Source: a virus. Taken from it: a stretch of DNA of 32,650 nucleotides. The notes beneath the pieces are model-generated. The model was not told the origin of the DNA, did not search any database, and saw only the letters and a list, made by a program, of their open reading frames with translations. Location: IMG/VR virus record IMGVR_UViG_3300042868_000890, positions 1-32,650 of that record. One strand, 5' to 3'. Below are positions 16,571 through 23,320 of this stretch, piece after piece (within the stretch, counting starts at the first letter, position 1; the number at the start of each line of letters is the position of its first letter). The position numbers and the translations under genes are program-made.

Positions 16571-18095
16571 CAAAATCTGAGTTTGTGATGGTGCTGGCTA
16601 TGAATGGCAGGCCACTTGGCTTGGTTGAACCTCTAGTTAGATGGCGATATTCACCGCCACCGCACATCAAATAGCCAAAAGCGTCGCCAACGTGGCTATG
16701 CTCATTTTTATTTGGGGTGTCTCTGAAGCGTTCATGGCCTGCACCTACGGCAATGCGCTTAAAGTGGTAGCCACCAGAGAGGGATTTGCGTAAAAGCTTG
16801 CAAGATTTGTTGACAAGGAGGCCGGGCTTGCCCTGCACCATCCGATTCATTGGACTTGCGGCCGCCTCTCTACGTGCTTTGAAGTCATTGGTTGCCGTAG
16901 GCTCTGCCCTTAGTCCCAAAGAGCGCAGATACTCAAACGCTGTAGTCTCATAAATGGCATCGCGTTGCATACCAGCGGGGTCACCCCAGATGCGGACATC
17001 GTATTTGGGAAACCTAGTCTGTAATTCAGCCATTAGGGTTTGCCCGAATCGCTCTAATCCCATATCAAAGGTGACGATCTCATGCAGAACACGCCATTGG
17101 CCGGACATTGTGCGCTGGCCAAACACTGCGGCAGGGGTTAAACCAAAGTCAAGACCTACCTGAATAGACAGATTTGGGTCTGGTTCGAGTTCAGCGGACA
17201 TGATGTTGTCGTCGTACTCTGGCCAGACGGACTTACCATCTTGCACAAAGGTGTATTTGCCTTCTGCGTAGCACCGAATCCAGTCTAGGGTTTTACCGGC
17301 CAACTGCTGGAGGTAGTAGCCAGCGGGTAGGTTCTTGATGTTTTCGGCTTTGGGGTTGATCTTCCACCATTTGCCAGATGCAAATATGTGATCGTTTGCT
17401 TCAGGATTTTCTGGTAGTTCATCGCTATTGACTTCGAGGACACCGCCTGCCTGTTTAAAGAATTTCCAAGCATACTTTCCTGTTATCGGTTCTTTCTCTG
17501 CGATCCTGTGCCACCAGTGATCGTCGTCCATTGGGTTAGTATCCATCCAGATGCCGTGCCATGTGGCTCCGCCATCACGCTTTGTTGGATACCGGCCAAC
17601 GCGGTGGGTAAGTCCGTCGATAACTGCTTTGGGTAGTTCTTTGGCTTCGTTAACCCAAGCGCCTGTGAGTTCAAGCGAAAGCAACTTGCGGACATCTTTA
17701 GGCTGGTCAAGAGCCAGAAATATAACTTCGCAGTCAATCCCTGCCGCGTCACCTCTGGGTGGAAGTTTGATGTGATGTGTGATAGGTGGCGTGTGTAGGA
17801 TTGGTCCATAGACGTTCTCTGGAAACAGATCAGCCCAAGTTTTGAGCGTGGTAGTTTTTAATTCAGGGTAGCTGTTACGCACAATGACAAACCGGCTATA
17901 CCGGATGCCGTCTACTGGGCTAGGCTTTTGTTGTACAGCTTTGACCATGATCTTGGCGGCACTGACAAATGACTTGCCAGAACCTACTGGTCCCATGATG
18001 CCGGTTACAAAGGCATTGCTTTGCAGGAACTTGAAGGCTATGGGGCTAGAGCGTAGATCAATGTTCAGGTTTGACAGGGCAAATTCATTACTCAT
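16557..18095 (-). CDS. terL: Terminase large subunit
   Basis: 512 residues from the ATG at 18095, chosen because GGAG sits 7 nt before it (the frame stays open upstream to 18137). The ATPase domain shows Walker A GPVGSGKS at about residues 35-42 and a Walker B-like 'ELTGAWVNEAKEL'. The nuclease half has 'VGLDFGLTPAA', 'IWGDPAG' and 'HVGDAFGYL', supplying the acidic residues. The enzyme translocates DNA into the prohead and cuts it. It overlaps the small-subunit gene by 8 nt. Confidence 0.95.
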   Translation of the reverse strand: MSNEFALSNLNIDLRSSPIAFKFLQSNAFVTGIMGPVGSGKSFVSAAKIMVKAVQQKPSPVDGIRYSRFVIVRNSYPELKTTTLKTWADLFPENVYGPILHTPPITHHIKLPPRGDAAGIDCEVIFLALDQPKDVRKLLSLELTGAWVNEAKELPKAVIDGLTHRVGRYPTKRDGGATWHGIWMDTNPMDDDHWWHRIAEKEPITGKYAWKFFKQAGGVLEVNSDELPENPEANDHIFASGKWWKINPKAENIKNLPAGYYLQQLAGKTLDWIRCYAEGKYTFVQDGKSVWPEYDDNIMSAELEPDPNLSIQVGLDFGLTPAAVFGQRTMSGQWRVLHEIVTFDMGLERFGQTLMAELQTRFPKYDVRIWGDPAGMQRDAIYETTAFEYLRSLGLRAEPTATNDFKARREAAASPMNRMVQGKPGLLVNKSCKLLRKSLSGGYHFKRIAVGAGHERFRDTPNKNEHSHVGDAFGYLMCGGGEYRHLTRGSTKPSGLPFIASTITNSDFDVFA

Positions 18096-18525
18096 ACTTT
18101 GGCTCCGCATCTTCTGGTGCTTGGATGTTGATGCCAATCACACTAGGTTTCTGTCCGTCATCAGGAGTATCAAGTAGGCCACTGGCCTTGGCCAATATAC
18201 GCAGTACTTGTACTTTGTCAAACAGTTCAATGTCTATAGTGGCGTTTCCCTCTTTGTCTACGCGCTGGCTGATCTTCTTAATAGATTGCAGGGCGTGTTC
18301 AGGAATCTTGTTGCTGGCCTTGACACGGACATTACCCATGTCATCCCACTCCATGATGTCTGTAATCTTTGTGTTTGCCATTGTGAGCAAGCTATAAGCG
18401 ACTGCTTCACGGTTGGCAACAATAGTTTGGCTACGCTCAATACGCTGGACAACATTACGAACTCCACCCCAGCCGCGGACGGAGGGGTAAGAGCCGTTAG
18501 ATTTCTTCTCTACTTTCTCAGTCAT
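18088..18525 (-). CDS. terS: Terminase small subunit (probable)
   Basis: 145 residues directly before the large subunit, the usual place. 'NREAVAYSLLTMANTKITDIMEWDDMGNVRVKASNKIPEHALQSIKKISQ' resembles the central helical region of small terminases that recognise packaging DNA. The C-terminus is acidic. The start ATG overlaps the previous stop (TGATG), with no clear Shine-Dalgarno sequence, so translation is probably coupled. Confidence 0.85.
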   Translation of the reverse strand: MTEKVEKKSNGSYPSVRGWGGVRNVVQRIERSQTIVANREAVAYSLLTMANTKITDIMEWDDMGNVRVKASNKIPEHALQSIKKISQRVDKEGNATIDIELFDKVQVLRILAKASGLLDTPDDGQKPSVIGINIQAPEDAEPKYE

Positions 18526-18797
18526 CAGAATGGGATGTCGTCATCAGGCATTGGCTGATAGGCATTAGCCTTTGCCGCACTGTGAGCGGGGACTGGCTTC
18601 ATAGGCACATCCCCACGCTCTTCAACGGGATTACCCAGTTTCAGGCTAAAGTAGACATCACCAGTCTTTTGATCAACATTGCGCCATGCAGATAGCCAAT
18701 ATTGTTGTCCAGTGGCATCCGTCCACTTACCAGTTAAATCAGGATGAGACTCTTTTTCTTTGCGTGGATTCTTACGTAAACTACCCTTGGCTTCCAT
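18525..18797 (-). CDS. Small protein with SSB-type acidic C-terminal tip
   Basis: 90 residues from the ATG at 18797, chosen for a strong AAAGGAG 7 nt upstream. The open frame to 18959 crosses the predicted promoter and is not credible as coding. The core 'DLTGKWTDATGQQYWLSAWRN...GDVYFSLKLGNPVEE' is short and beta-like. The last residues, PDDDIPF, match the C-terminal tip by which bacterial SSB recruits partner proteins. It may be a small single-strand-binding protein or an SSB mimic. It is the first gene of the packaging/late operon and sits just behind the shared operator. Confidence 0.65.
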   Translation of the reverse strand: MEAKGSLRKNPRKEKESHPDLTGKWTDATGQQYWLSAWRNVDQKTGDVYFSLKLGNPVEERGDVPMKPVPAHSAAKANAYQPMPDDDIPF

Positions 18798-18835
18798 GTT
18801 TATCTCCTTTAAGAAAGCTGTTGAACAGGAAGTAA

Positions 18836-18865
18836 ATGCTATCACAGTGAAAGTATTGCAAGCAA
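18836..18865 (-). promoter_or_regulatory. Late-operon promoter with overlapping operator
   Basis: Minus strand: -35 TTGCTT (18865-18860), 18-nt spacer, -10 TAGCAT (18841-18836). The third copy of the 21-bp palindromic operator (18836-18856) covers the spacer and -10, so a bound regulator would block polymerase. It lies about 40 nt upstream of the ATG at 18797. Confidence 0.55.
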
Positions 18866-19046
18866 CATTTATTTGTGGCATAGTGCAGTACATGGGGCCA
18901 TCACTCAGCCCTCCAGAAGGCAGGCAACATACCGACTGGGATAAACGTATCGAACTCATTGGTACTTCTAGTAGGAAACGAACGGGGACACACAGGTGAG
19001 GTTAGTGTCTGACCAGCACTAATAGATTAGATAAACAAGGTGTTGC

Positions 19047-19061
19047 AACGCTAATAGCGTT
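19047..19061. repeat. Perfect 15-bp palindrome
   Basis: AACGCTA and TAGCGTT meet around a single A. It lies 5 nt from the CTCACT/AGTGAG hairpin. It could be a protein-binding site; no T-run suggests a terminator. Confidence 0.5.
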
Positions 19062-19075
19062 ATCTCTCACTTTTT

Positions 19076-19222
19076 TTAGTGAGTGCCATAGTTCGTCTGC
19101 CAGCCGTCAGTGCTAACCAAGCTAAAGTTGTCCATCAGGCATGGATCGCCTGCGATACATCCGTGACTGTGGTCAACATGCTGGCTAATGTCCTCGTACT
19201 TTGTACTGCGGGTGGTCAACAT
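19076..19222 (-). CDS. Possible small protein
   Basis: A 48-codon ORF (begins MLTTRSTKYEDISQHVDH, later CIAGDPCLMDNFSLVSTDGW). The residue mix looks protein-like, with two Cys and several His, but there is no good Shine-Dalgarno sequence, it runs across the direct repeats, and its stop falls inside a hairpin. It may be chance. Confidence 0.3.
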   Translation of the reverse strand: MLTTRSTKYEDISQHVDHSHGCIAGDPCLMDNFSLVSTDGWQTNYGTH

Positions 19223-19233
19223 GCTAGGCTAAT
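19169..19233. repeat. Direct repeat pair gtggtcaacatgct(a)ggctaat
   Basis: Two copies (19169-19189 and 19212-19233) differ only by one inserted A. Their starts are 43 bp apart, about four helical turns, which puts both on the same DNA face. They could be iteron-like sites for the adjacent replication-type protein. Two copies alone are weak evidence. Confidence 0.6.
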
Positions 19234-19434
19234 CTTTGTTTATCAATAAGTAGCGGCAAGTACGATTTCTAGAAAAAAATTGTGTATGACACCCCTACGC
19301 ACAAGGGGGTGGGTGGGGGGGCATAAGGTGCTTGTGGCGGAGCGTAGCGAAATAGGATTACATGCACCCCTATCGATAATGGTACAAATATACCTAGCGC
19401 CTACTTCATACAATCACCATTATGTAAAGTAAGA

Positions 19435-20106
19435 CTAGGCTAGTAGTTCTTTTAACTTACTTTGCACCTGTTCCAGCGTAGGGTTAGGATCGCACTGGCT
19501 TATAACGTGAGCGAGTAAGTCTATGCCTACAGTCCTTTGTAACTGTAATACTTGCTCTTCAGTTATTGGCTTATATAACTTGTCGTTATAACTAACCCCT
19601 TCCTTTAGATTACTATCCGCTGTATTCAATACTGAATTGTCTTTTATCTTAGCTTTGCGCGACATTGTGGCTCCTTTGTGTTGCTGTAGTTTACTTTCCT
19701 GCTGGATCATATACGGGGGTTTTTCCCCTGTGTTAGCTACTATTTCCTGTACTGATAACTCACTGTTATAAATAATCTGTCTAGTCTGAGCGCGCTCCCC
19801 AGCGTACCCTTTGTAGAGTACTCTCACGTACTTCTTAGCTATTAGCTGGCGCGTGAGTACGCTGGCTCTGTTTATCTTCACCCCTAGATGCTGGCCTACT
19901 TTGGCCAAGCCTACCCACGTCAGTCCGCCCTTATTGGCATAACTGCATAACACCATGAGGGTGCGTAGTTCCATCGGGGTGAGTGTTCTGTCCGTGGCCG
20001 CTCTAATTGGCACGACAGTAAAAAGCCTTTGATCCGGTGGCTGTTCCCTTTGCAGTATGCGTGGCTTTTTAGGTAACTTGATAGGGGTGGCTTGCATGGC
20101 CAGCAT
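19435..20106 (-). CDS. Winged-helix protein, probable replication initiator
   Basis: 223 residues from the ATG at 20106. TTG 20118 and ATG 20097 are alternatives, and none has a strong ribosome site. Residues about 25-110 ('LFTVVPIRAATDRTLTPMELRTLMVLCSYANKGGLTWVGLAKVGQHLGVKINRASVLTRQLIAKKYVRVL') look like a winged helix of the plasmid/phage replication-protein kind. The C-terminal part is Gln/Lys-rich and ends in a helix. It lies next to the repeat-rich region 18798-19434, which would suit binding to a nearby origin. A transcription factor is the alternative. It follows a terminator and so may have its own promoter. Confidence 0.6.
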   Translation of the reverse strand: MLAMQATPIKLPKKPRILQREQPPDQRLFTVVPIRAATDRTLTPMELRTLMVLCSYANKGGLTWVGLAKVGQHLGVKINRASVLTRQLIAKKYVRVLYKGYAGERAQTRQIIYNSELSVQEIVANTGEKPPYMIQQESKLQQHKGATMSRKAKIKDNSVLNTADSNLKEGVSYNDKLYKPITEEQVLQLQRTVGIDLLAHVISQCDPNPTLEQVQSKLKELLA

Positions 20107-20119
20107 TATGCCAAGCAAT

Positions 20120-20142
20120 AAAAAAGCCCCCGTAGGGGCTTC
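20120..20142 (-). terminator. Rho-independent terminator
   Basis: Minus strand: AAGCCCC, loop TACG, GGGGCTT, then a run of T and ATT. It lies 3 nt after the KorA-like gene stop and just before the Rep-like gene. Confidence 0.85.
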
Positions 20143-20144
20143 AA

Positions 20145-20348
20145 TTAAGCTACTTGGCGAGCTATTCGTCGCCTGTCCTTTAGGGTACGCACTGCCCTGC
20201 TAATTATGCTTTGTGTACAGCCTAATCTTTCGCTGGCTTGTACTTGTGTCAGGCCATTGCATAGCACCAAGTAAGCCCCCAGCGTGGCCACGCTGTCCGG
20301 CTTTAATCTTGTAAGCTGTTTAAGGGTTTGGAATTCTTGACTTGTCAT
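20145..20348 (-). CDS. KorA/TrfB-like HTH protein
   Basis: 67 residues. 'LTRLKPDSVATLGAYLVLCNGLTQVQASERLGCTQSIISRAVRTLKD' carries a helix-turn-helix with the spacing of the plasmid TrfB/KorA repressor family. The short length fits a DNA-binding domain with a basic tail. Its ATG overlaps the stop of the 40-residue gene upstream (ATGA), and a terminator follows, so it ends a transcript. It probably regulates the middle operon. Confidence 0.7.
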   Translation of the reverse strand: MTSQEFQTLKQLTRLKPDSVATLGAYLVLCNGLTQVQASERLGCTQSIISRAVRTLKDRRRIARQVA

Positions 20349-20467
20349 TGTGTCCCCAGTAATAGCTTTTTAAGCTGTGGCACTGTCCGGCCGGTTAACT
20401 TGGCCAGCTCCGCCAGCGTTACATTTAAGTGGCTGTCGAAGTACTCGATTATTTGATTGTCTGTCAT
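20345..20467 (-). CDS. Small HTH-like protein
   Basis: 40 residues: MTDNQIIEYFDSHLNVTLAE followed by LAKLTGRTVPQLKKLLLGTQ. The second half has the look of a helix-turn-helix (LAELAKLTGRTVPQLKKLL). AAGGG lies 8 nt before the ATG at 20467. It overlaps the KorA-like start (ATGA), so the two are coupled. It may be a partner or antagonist of the next protein; no family is recognised. Confidence 0.65.
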   Translation of the reverse strand: MTDNQIIEYFDSHLNVTLAELAKLTGRTVPQLKKLLLGTQ

Positions 20468-20478
20468 TGTGTATTCCC

Positions 20479-20724
20479 TTAAATTGTGCAACAGCCACAG
20501 CACGGGGCATCAATGCACCGGCCCTGCTTGTTGCGAATGAATGAATTATTTCCTATGCTTATCAGGTAAGAACCATGCTTATCCGGCACGATATCAAAGT
20601 CTCCCGGCTCCCCGTACCATGTTTTACGGGTTACCGTATCAAATAGCACGTCATCGCCTGCCCTTATTGGCGCGCCTGATATCGCGCACCGGCCATTGAA
20701 TTTAGCTTTAATCGTTTTTATCAT
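20479..20724 (-). CDS. Small Cys-rich protein
   Basis: 81 residues: 'KFNGRCAISGAPIRAGDDVLFD' near the start (pattern of a small zinc-finger-like 'C..SG..I..GD' opening) and a C-terminal CIDAPCCGCCTI with five Cys in ten residues. It could bind metal, and the CCGCC tail is unusual. The ATG overlaps the GP88-like stop (ATGA). Function unknown. Confidence 0.65.
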   Translation of the reverse strand: MIKTIKAKFNGRCAISGAPIRAGDDVLFDTVTRKTWYGEPGDFDIVPDKHGSYLISIGNNSFIRNKQGRCIDAPCCGCCTI

Positions 20725-21371
20725 GCGGCCACCTGCTTAAGCATAATTACTTTAGACATTTTCCGGCCATGCGCTGGGTATGCTATTACTTTGATTTTCT
20801 TATCCCAGCAGGCGCGACAGCCTGAACACTTGCCGGAATTCTCATAAGCCCTGCAAAGTGTCATCCCCCGTTTTACGTCATCCGCTGTGGGTACTATCAC
20901 GCTACCATGTAAGCCTTTGATGTACTCACCCTGTACGCTGTCGCTGGAAAACCTGACCGATACATTTCGCAAAGCTTGCATTTCGGCCAGCACAATCTTA
21001 AATTTTGGGAACTTGTGCATTCTTGTGGGCAACCAGTGTTTAACCCACGGTGTCCGAATCATTACTTCAAGAATTTTCTCAGCCAGAGCCAGCGTATAAA
21101 TGTCTCCGCTGTCAAACCAGCGCCAGTGTGTATCGCTGGCCAGCTCGGCCACCATATCATCAACCCAGCCTAATCGTTGCCAGTCCTGCTTGTTGTGAGC
21201 GCGTGGGGCTTTCACGTTTGGATAATTATAGTTCCCTGTTGTTGCGTAACAGCCCTTGCAGGCATCCACAAGCACACCGGGAGCCGATACACTGCCGGGG
21301 CATGTCTCCAGCGCCTGCAAAGACCACGAGCGAATATTGTCAAGCTTTGATGTAATGCTAATTTTGATCAT
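20721..21371 (-). CDS. GP88-like phage protein with cysteine motifs
   Basis: 216 residues. 'ALETCPGSV' and 'CKGCYATTGNYNYPNVKAPRAHNKQDW' at about 22-62, 'RWFDSGDIYTLALAEKILEVM' in the middle, and 'LCRAYENSGKCSGCRACWDKKI' near the C-terminus. This matches my memory of the phage 'gene product 88' family (first named in mycobacteriophages), whose role is not known. The Cys spacing suggests an iron-sulphur or zinc site. GGGGG lies 5 nt before the ATG. It heads an overlapping group of small regulators. Confidence 0.6.
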   Translation of the reverse strand: MIKISITSKLDNIRSWSLQALETCPGSVSAPGVLVDACKGCYATTGNYNYPNVKAPRAHNKQDWQRLGWVDDMVAELASDTHWRWFDSGDIYTLALAEKILEVMIRTPWVKHWLPTRMHKFPKFKIVLAEMQALRNVSVRFSSDSVQGEYIKGLHGSVIVPTADDVKRGMTLCRAYENSGKCSGCRACWDKKIKVIAYPAHGRKMSKVIMLKQVAA

Positions 21372-21381
21372 GCTGTCCCCC

Positions 21382-21459
21382 TTATGCTGTTAACCAAATA
21401 ACCAGCAGGGCAACAAAGCCAAGCACGTATATAACGCGATCATATAGTTCTGTTTTCAT
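21382..21459 (-). CDS. 25-residue membrane peptide
   Basis: MKTELYDRV then a hydrophobic segment IYVLGFVALLVIWLTA, a single membrane span. A strong AAAGGAG lies 6 nt upstream of the ATG at 21459 and overlaps the stop of the gene before, and the stop is followed by the ribosome site of the GP88-like gene. The good translation signal makes it likely to be real despite its size. Confidence 0.55.
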   Translation of the reverse strand: MKTELYDRVIYVLGFVALLVIWLTA

Positions 21460-21462
21460 GGC

Positions 21463-21636
21463 TTACTCTCCTTTGAAGATTTGGAAATAAGCCACTATTG
21501 CAAACGCGACAGCAGATAAGATTGTGACGTTAGCTAACAGTTCCGAAGGCTGGCCAATAAGTATTGACGCTGAATAGCCAAGCAAGCATATGATTGTTTT
21601 TGCAAAAAAGTATATGCTCTCAATGTAATTACTCAT
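21463..21636 (-). CDS. Small two-span membrane protein
   Basis: 57 residues from the ATG at 21636 (GGAG upstream; the ATG at 21651 has no ribosome site and itself contains that GGAG). Hydrophobic segments lie at about residues 6-25 and 34-53, giving two spans with a short loop and a charged FKGE end. No family is recognised. Small membrane proteins in this position may modify the host envelope. Confidence 0.6.
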   Translation of the reverse strand: MSNYIESIYFFAKTIICLLGYSASILIGQPSELLANVTILSAVAFAIVAYFQIFKGE

Positions 21637-21724
21637 ACTGAAATTCTCCATAAGTAGGTAGGTTTTTCAAATCACTAGGTGCAAAATCGCTCCCAGTGCC
21701 AATAATATAACGCGCATAAGTACA

Positions 21725-21868
21725 TTATGAAATAGGGATAAACCCTAGATTATGAAAATAATTGTATTCAGGGCTTGACAATGCTTCCCTTATGTCCGCA
21801 TCACGTACACAAAGCCACCTATACGCGCCAGCACTGGCCGGATGTACTGGCCTGCCCGCCTGCTTCAT
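21725..21868 (-). CDS. Possible small protein
   Basis: 47 residues beginning MKQAGRPVHPASAGAYRWLC, then VRDADIREALSSPEYNYFHN and LGFIPIS. Composition is protein-like and the frame fills most of an otherwise empty 350-bp gap (21637-21986), with an AGG about 9 nt upstream. The 3' end contains the palindrome tagggataaacccta, flanked by two attatgaaa copies, which may be a binding site for the promoter of the membrane-protein genes downstream. The rest of the gap shows only a repeated tggcctgc. Confidence 0.45.
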   Translation of the reverse strand: MKQAGRPVHPASAGAYRWLCVRDADIREALSSPEYNYFHNLGFIPIS

Positions 21869-21986
21869 GCTGGCCTGCTTCCCTAAAATTACCGCTGTAA
21901 TACTGAATCATTACACTGTAGTACCTTCGCACTACAAAGCATAGATATAGCGATCCGCTGGTGTCGGGCGCTGGAAAATTCTCCAA

Positions 21987-22262
21987 CTATTGGCTATGTG
22001 CTGGAAAATCCTCTTCTTGTATTTGCCGCATGTATTTCCTAATACGCTCAGGCGCGCCTGCCCCATAGAACTTTTCAGTACGCGCCAGCGCATCACGTAC
22101 CCACTCTTTATCTTTGAACCTATGCCATGTGTTAAGCAAGTCTCTTGCCTCACCCATCTCTAGCATACGCTGGCCATGCGCTAGGTTATCCAACTGTTCT
22201 TGTGTTGGCTTTGGCCTGCGCTTGTAAGTGCCACCCCATCTAGACGGTACAGAGCGTTTCAT
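21987..22262 (-). CDS. Conserved phage hypothetical protein
   Basis: 91 residues from the ATG at 22262, which overlaps the upstream gene by 23 nt. Positively charged at the start (MKRSVPSRWGGTYKRRPKP), then helical: 'HGQRMLEMGEARDLLNTWHRFKDKEWVRDALARTEKFYGAGAPERIRKYMRQIQ'. I recall similar proteins in other aquatic phages without a function. The frame is open further upstream, but that part overlaps the neighbouring gene. Confidence 0.65.
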   Translation of the reverse strand: MKRSVPSRWGGTYKRRPKPTQEQLDNLAHGQRMLEMGEARDLLNTWHRFKDKEWVRDALARTEKFYGAGAPERIRKYMRQIQEEDFPAHSQ

Positions 22263-22722
22263 CTTTGATTGACCTTGCGCGGTGGTGTCTGATCTCGCGC
22301 TCGACAATGCCAAGCGCCTCCTCTAATTGCTTGACAGTACAGTTCTCTAACTGGGCATCATGTATGTCCATGCCTAAGTTCATGGCCTGCATCTCAGGAC
22401 CGGTAAACACAAATCTACCCTTGCTCAACCCGCGCCTGCCCATTGTGAAGATTGCATTTTGTGCAACCTTAATCTCTTCTAGCCAGTCTTCACCCACACC
22501 CAGCATGGCCAGCGCCTCAGACACATTCATGGCGGCCACCAAGATGTCTATGTTGGCTCTCGTACCATCACCCTGCGTAATGCTGGTCAGTGCATCATGG
22601 TTCTTGATCCTGAGCAAGATGCCGGCTTCAGGCAGACTGGCCACTACTTTAAGACCAGCCTTCACCCACGACATCGTGTCTAGGCGTACACCTTTGGGTT
22701 TGTACTTGGATTTCTTTCTCAT
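22240..22722 (-). CDS. Conserved phage hypothetical protein
   Basis: 160 residues starting MRKKSKYKPKGVRLDTMSWV, helical throughout, with a 'HDALTSITQGDGTRANIDILVAAMNVSEAL' segment. The start ATG at 22722 overlaps the upstream stop (TGATG), and AAGGA lies 7 nt before. I recognise the opening from other phage genomes but know no function. It belongs to the RusA-containing operon, so a role in DNA metabolism is possible. Confidence 0.7.
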   Translation of the reverse strand: MRKKSKYKPKGVRLDTMSWVKAGLKVVASLPEAGILLRIKNHDALTSITQGDGTRANIDILVAAMNVSEALAMLGVGEDWLEEIKVAQNAIFTMGRRGLSKGRFVFTGPEMQAMNLGMDIHDAQLENCTVKQLEEALGIVEREIRHHRARSIKDETLCTV

Positions 22723-22895
22723 CACATCGTCCTTGGATTTGGTATTTCAATATCTAACTCATTGGATATATGCCGCAACTGTCTGGCCAGCATATGCACA
22801 ACATGCGAGTGCTGTGCAAGTGACTCAGCCAGCAATATCACCTGATGTTCTAGGCGCTCAATCCGTTGTTCAATGGTTGGTAACTCTTCATTCAT
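22722..22895 (-). CDS. Small coiled-coil protein
   Basis: 57 residues: MNEELPTIEQRIERLEHQVI leads into 'LLAESLAQHSHVVHMLARQL', a clear heptad pattern, then 'RHISNELDIEIPNPRTM'. It overlaps RusA at the start (ATGA) and the next gene at the end (TGATG), so it is firmly part of the operon. It probably makes a homo-oligomer or binds a partner. Function unknown. Confidence 0.7.
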   Translation of the reverse strand: MNEELPTIEQRIERLEHQVILLAESLAQHSHVVHMLARQLRHISNELDIEIPNPRTM

Positions 22896-23320
22896 TCAAG
22901 TTCCTCCTTGACCAGCACGTCGACACACGGCTCTGCACCGTATAACTTCTTGATGTGCGCGCTTACTATCTGGCAATCATCCAAATAAACAATGCCGTTC
23001 AATGCATCGGTTATCGCCTTGGCTACGTTGTCCCAGTCTGGTTTCTTTGTATGCTTCTCAATACCCGCTAAACAGTCGCTGGTACGCTTCTTTGAGTAAC
23101 TTTCTGGTATTGGCATACGGATATAGAGATAGATCGCTACAGCCGTTTCTAGTGGCTTTGTCTCACCCATCGCCAGTCTGGCTGACTCACGTACCACATC
23201 CTCGTAGTCCATCGTTTTCTTGGGGGTGTACGTTCGCACAAATGGCCCCCTGCTGGTGAATCTTGGCCTGCCCTTGCCAATAGGCACTCCATCCACCACA
23301 AAGTTCACCATGAATGTCAT
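22892..23320 (-). CDS. rusA: RusA-family Holliday junction resolvase
   Basis: 142 residues, usual for RusA. 'VDGVPIGKGRPRFTSRG' at the start and 'TKKPDWDNVAKAITDALNGIVYLDDCQIV' in the second half give the family's catalytic aspartates (D-x-D-N followed by D). It cleaves four-way DNA junctions, which here would help resolve branched replication and packaging intermediates made by the ERF/YqaJ recombination pair on the other strand. AGGGGA lies 5 nt before the ATG at 23320. Confidence 0.92.
   Translation of the reverse strand: MTFMVNFVVDGVPIGKGRPRFTSRGPFVRTYTPKKTMDYEDVVRESARLAMGETKPLETAVAIYLYIRMPIPESYSKKRTSDCLAGIEKHTKKPDWDNVAKAITDALNGIVYLDDCQIVSAHIKKLYGAEPCVDVLVKEELE

Larger units (their letters stand above)
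18798..19434. other. Repeat-rich control region, candidate origin
   Basis: 637 bp with only one weak small ORF. It contains the late promoter/operator (18836-18865), a 15-bp palindrome AACGCTA-A-TAGCGTT (19047-19061), a hairpin CTCACT/AGTGAG with a homopolymer loop (19066-19083), a 21/22-bp direct repeat (19169-19189, 19212-19233), a hairpin CACCCCT/AGGGG next to a G-rich run (19291-19321) and an inverted repeat ataatggt/accattat (19376-19383, 19416-19423). It lies directly downstream of the replication-type gene. An origin or packaging-initiation role is inference. Confidence 0.5.

Noticed and set aside
18798-18959. N-terminal extension of the SSB-tail-like gene
   Set aside because: The frame is open, but it crosses the predicted promoter and operator, reads as non-protein-like and has no ribosome site, whereas the ATG at 18797 has a strong one.
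21667-21717. 16-residue hydrophobic peptide ORF
   Set aside because: There is no Shine-Dalgarno sequence and it is too short to separate from chance.
21889-21942. 17-residue ORF
   Set aside because: Too short, with no ribosome site; likely chance.
22265-22945. 226-codon plus-strand ORF
   Set aside because: It is antisense to several overlapping genes of the middle operon with ATGA/TGATG links, and its residue mix (many Ser, Cys and Met) is that of a reverse-strand shadow.
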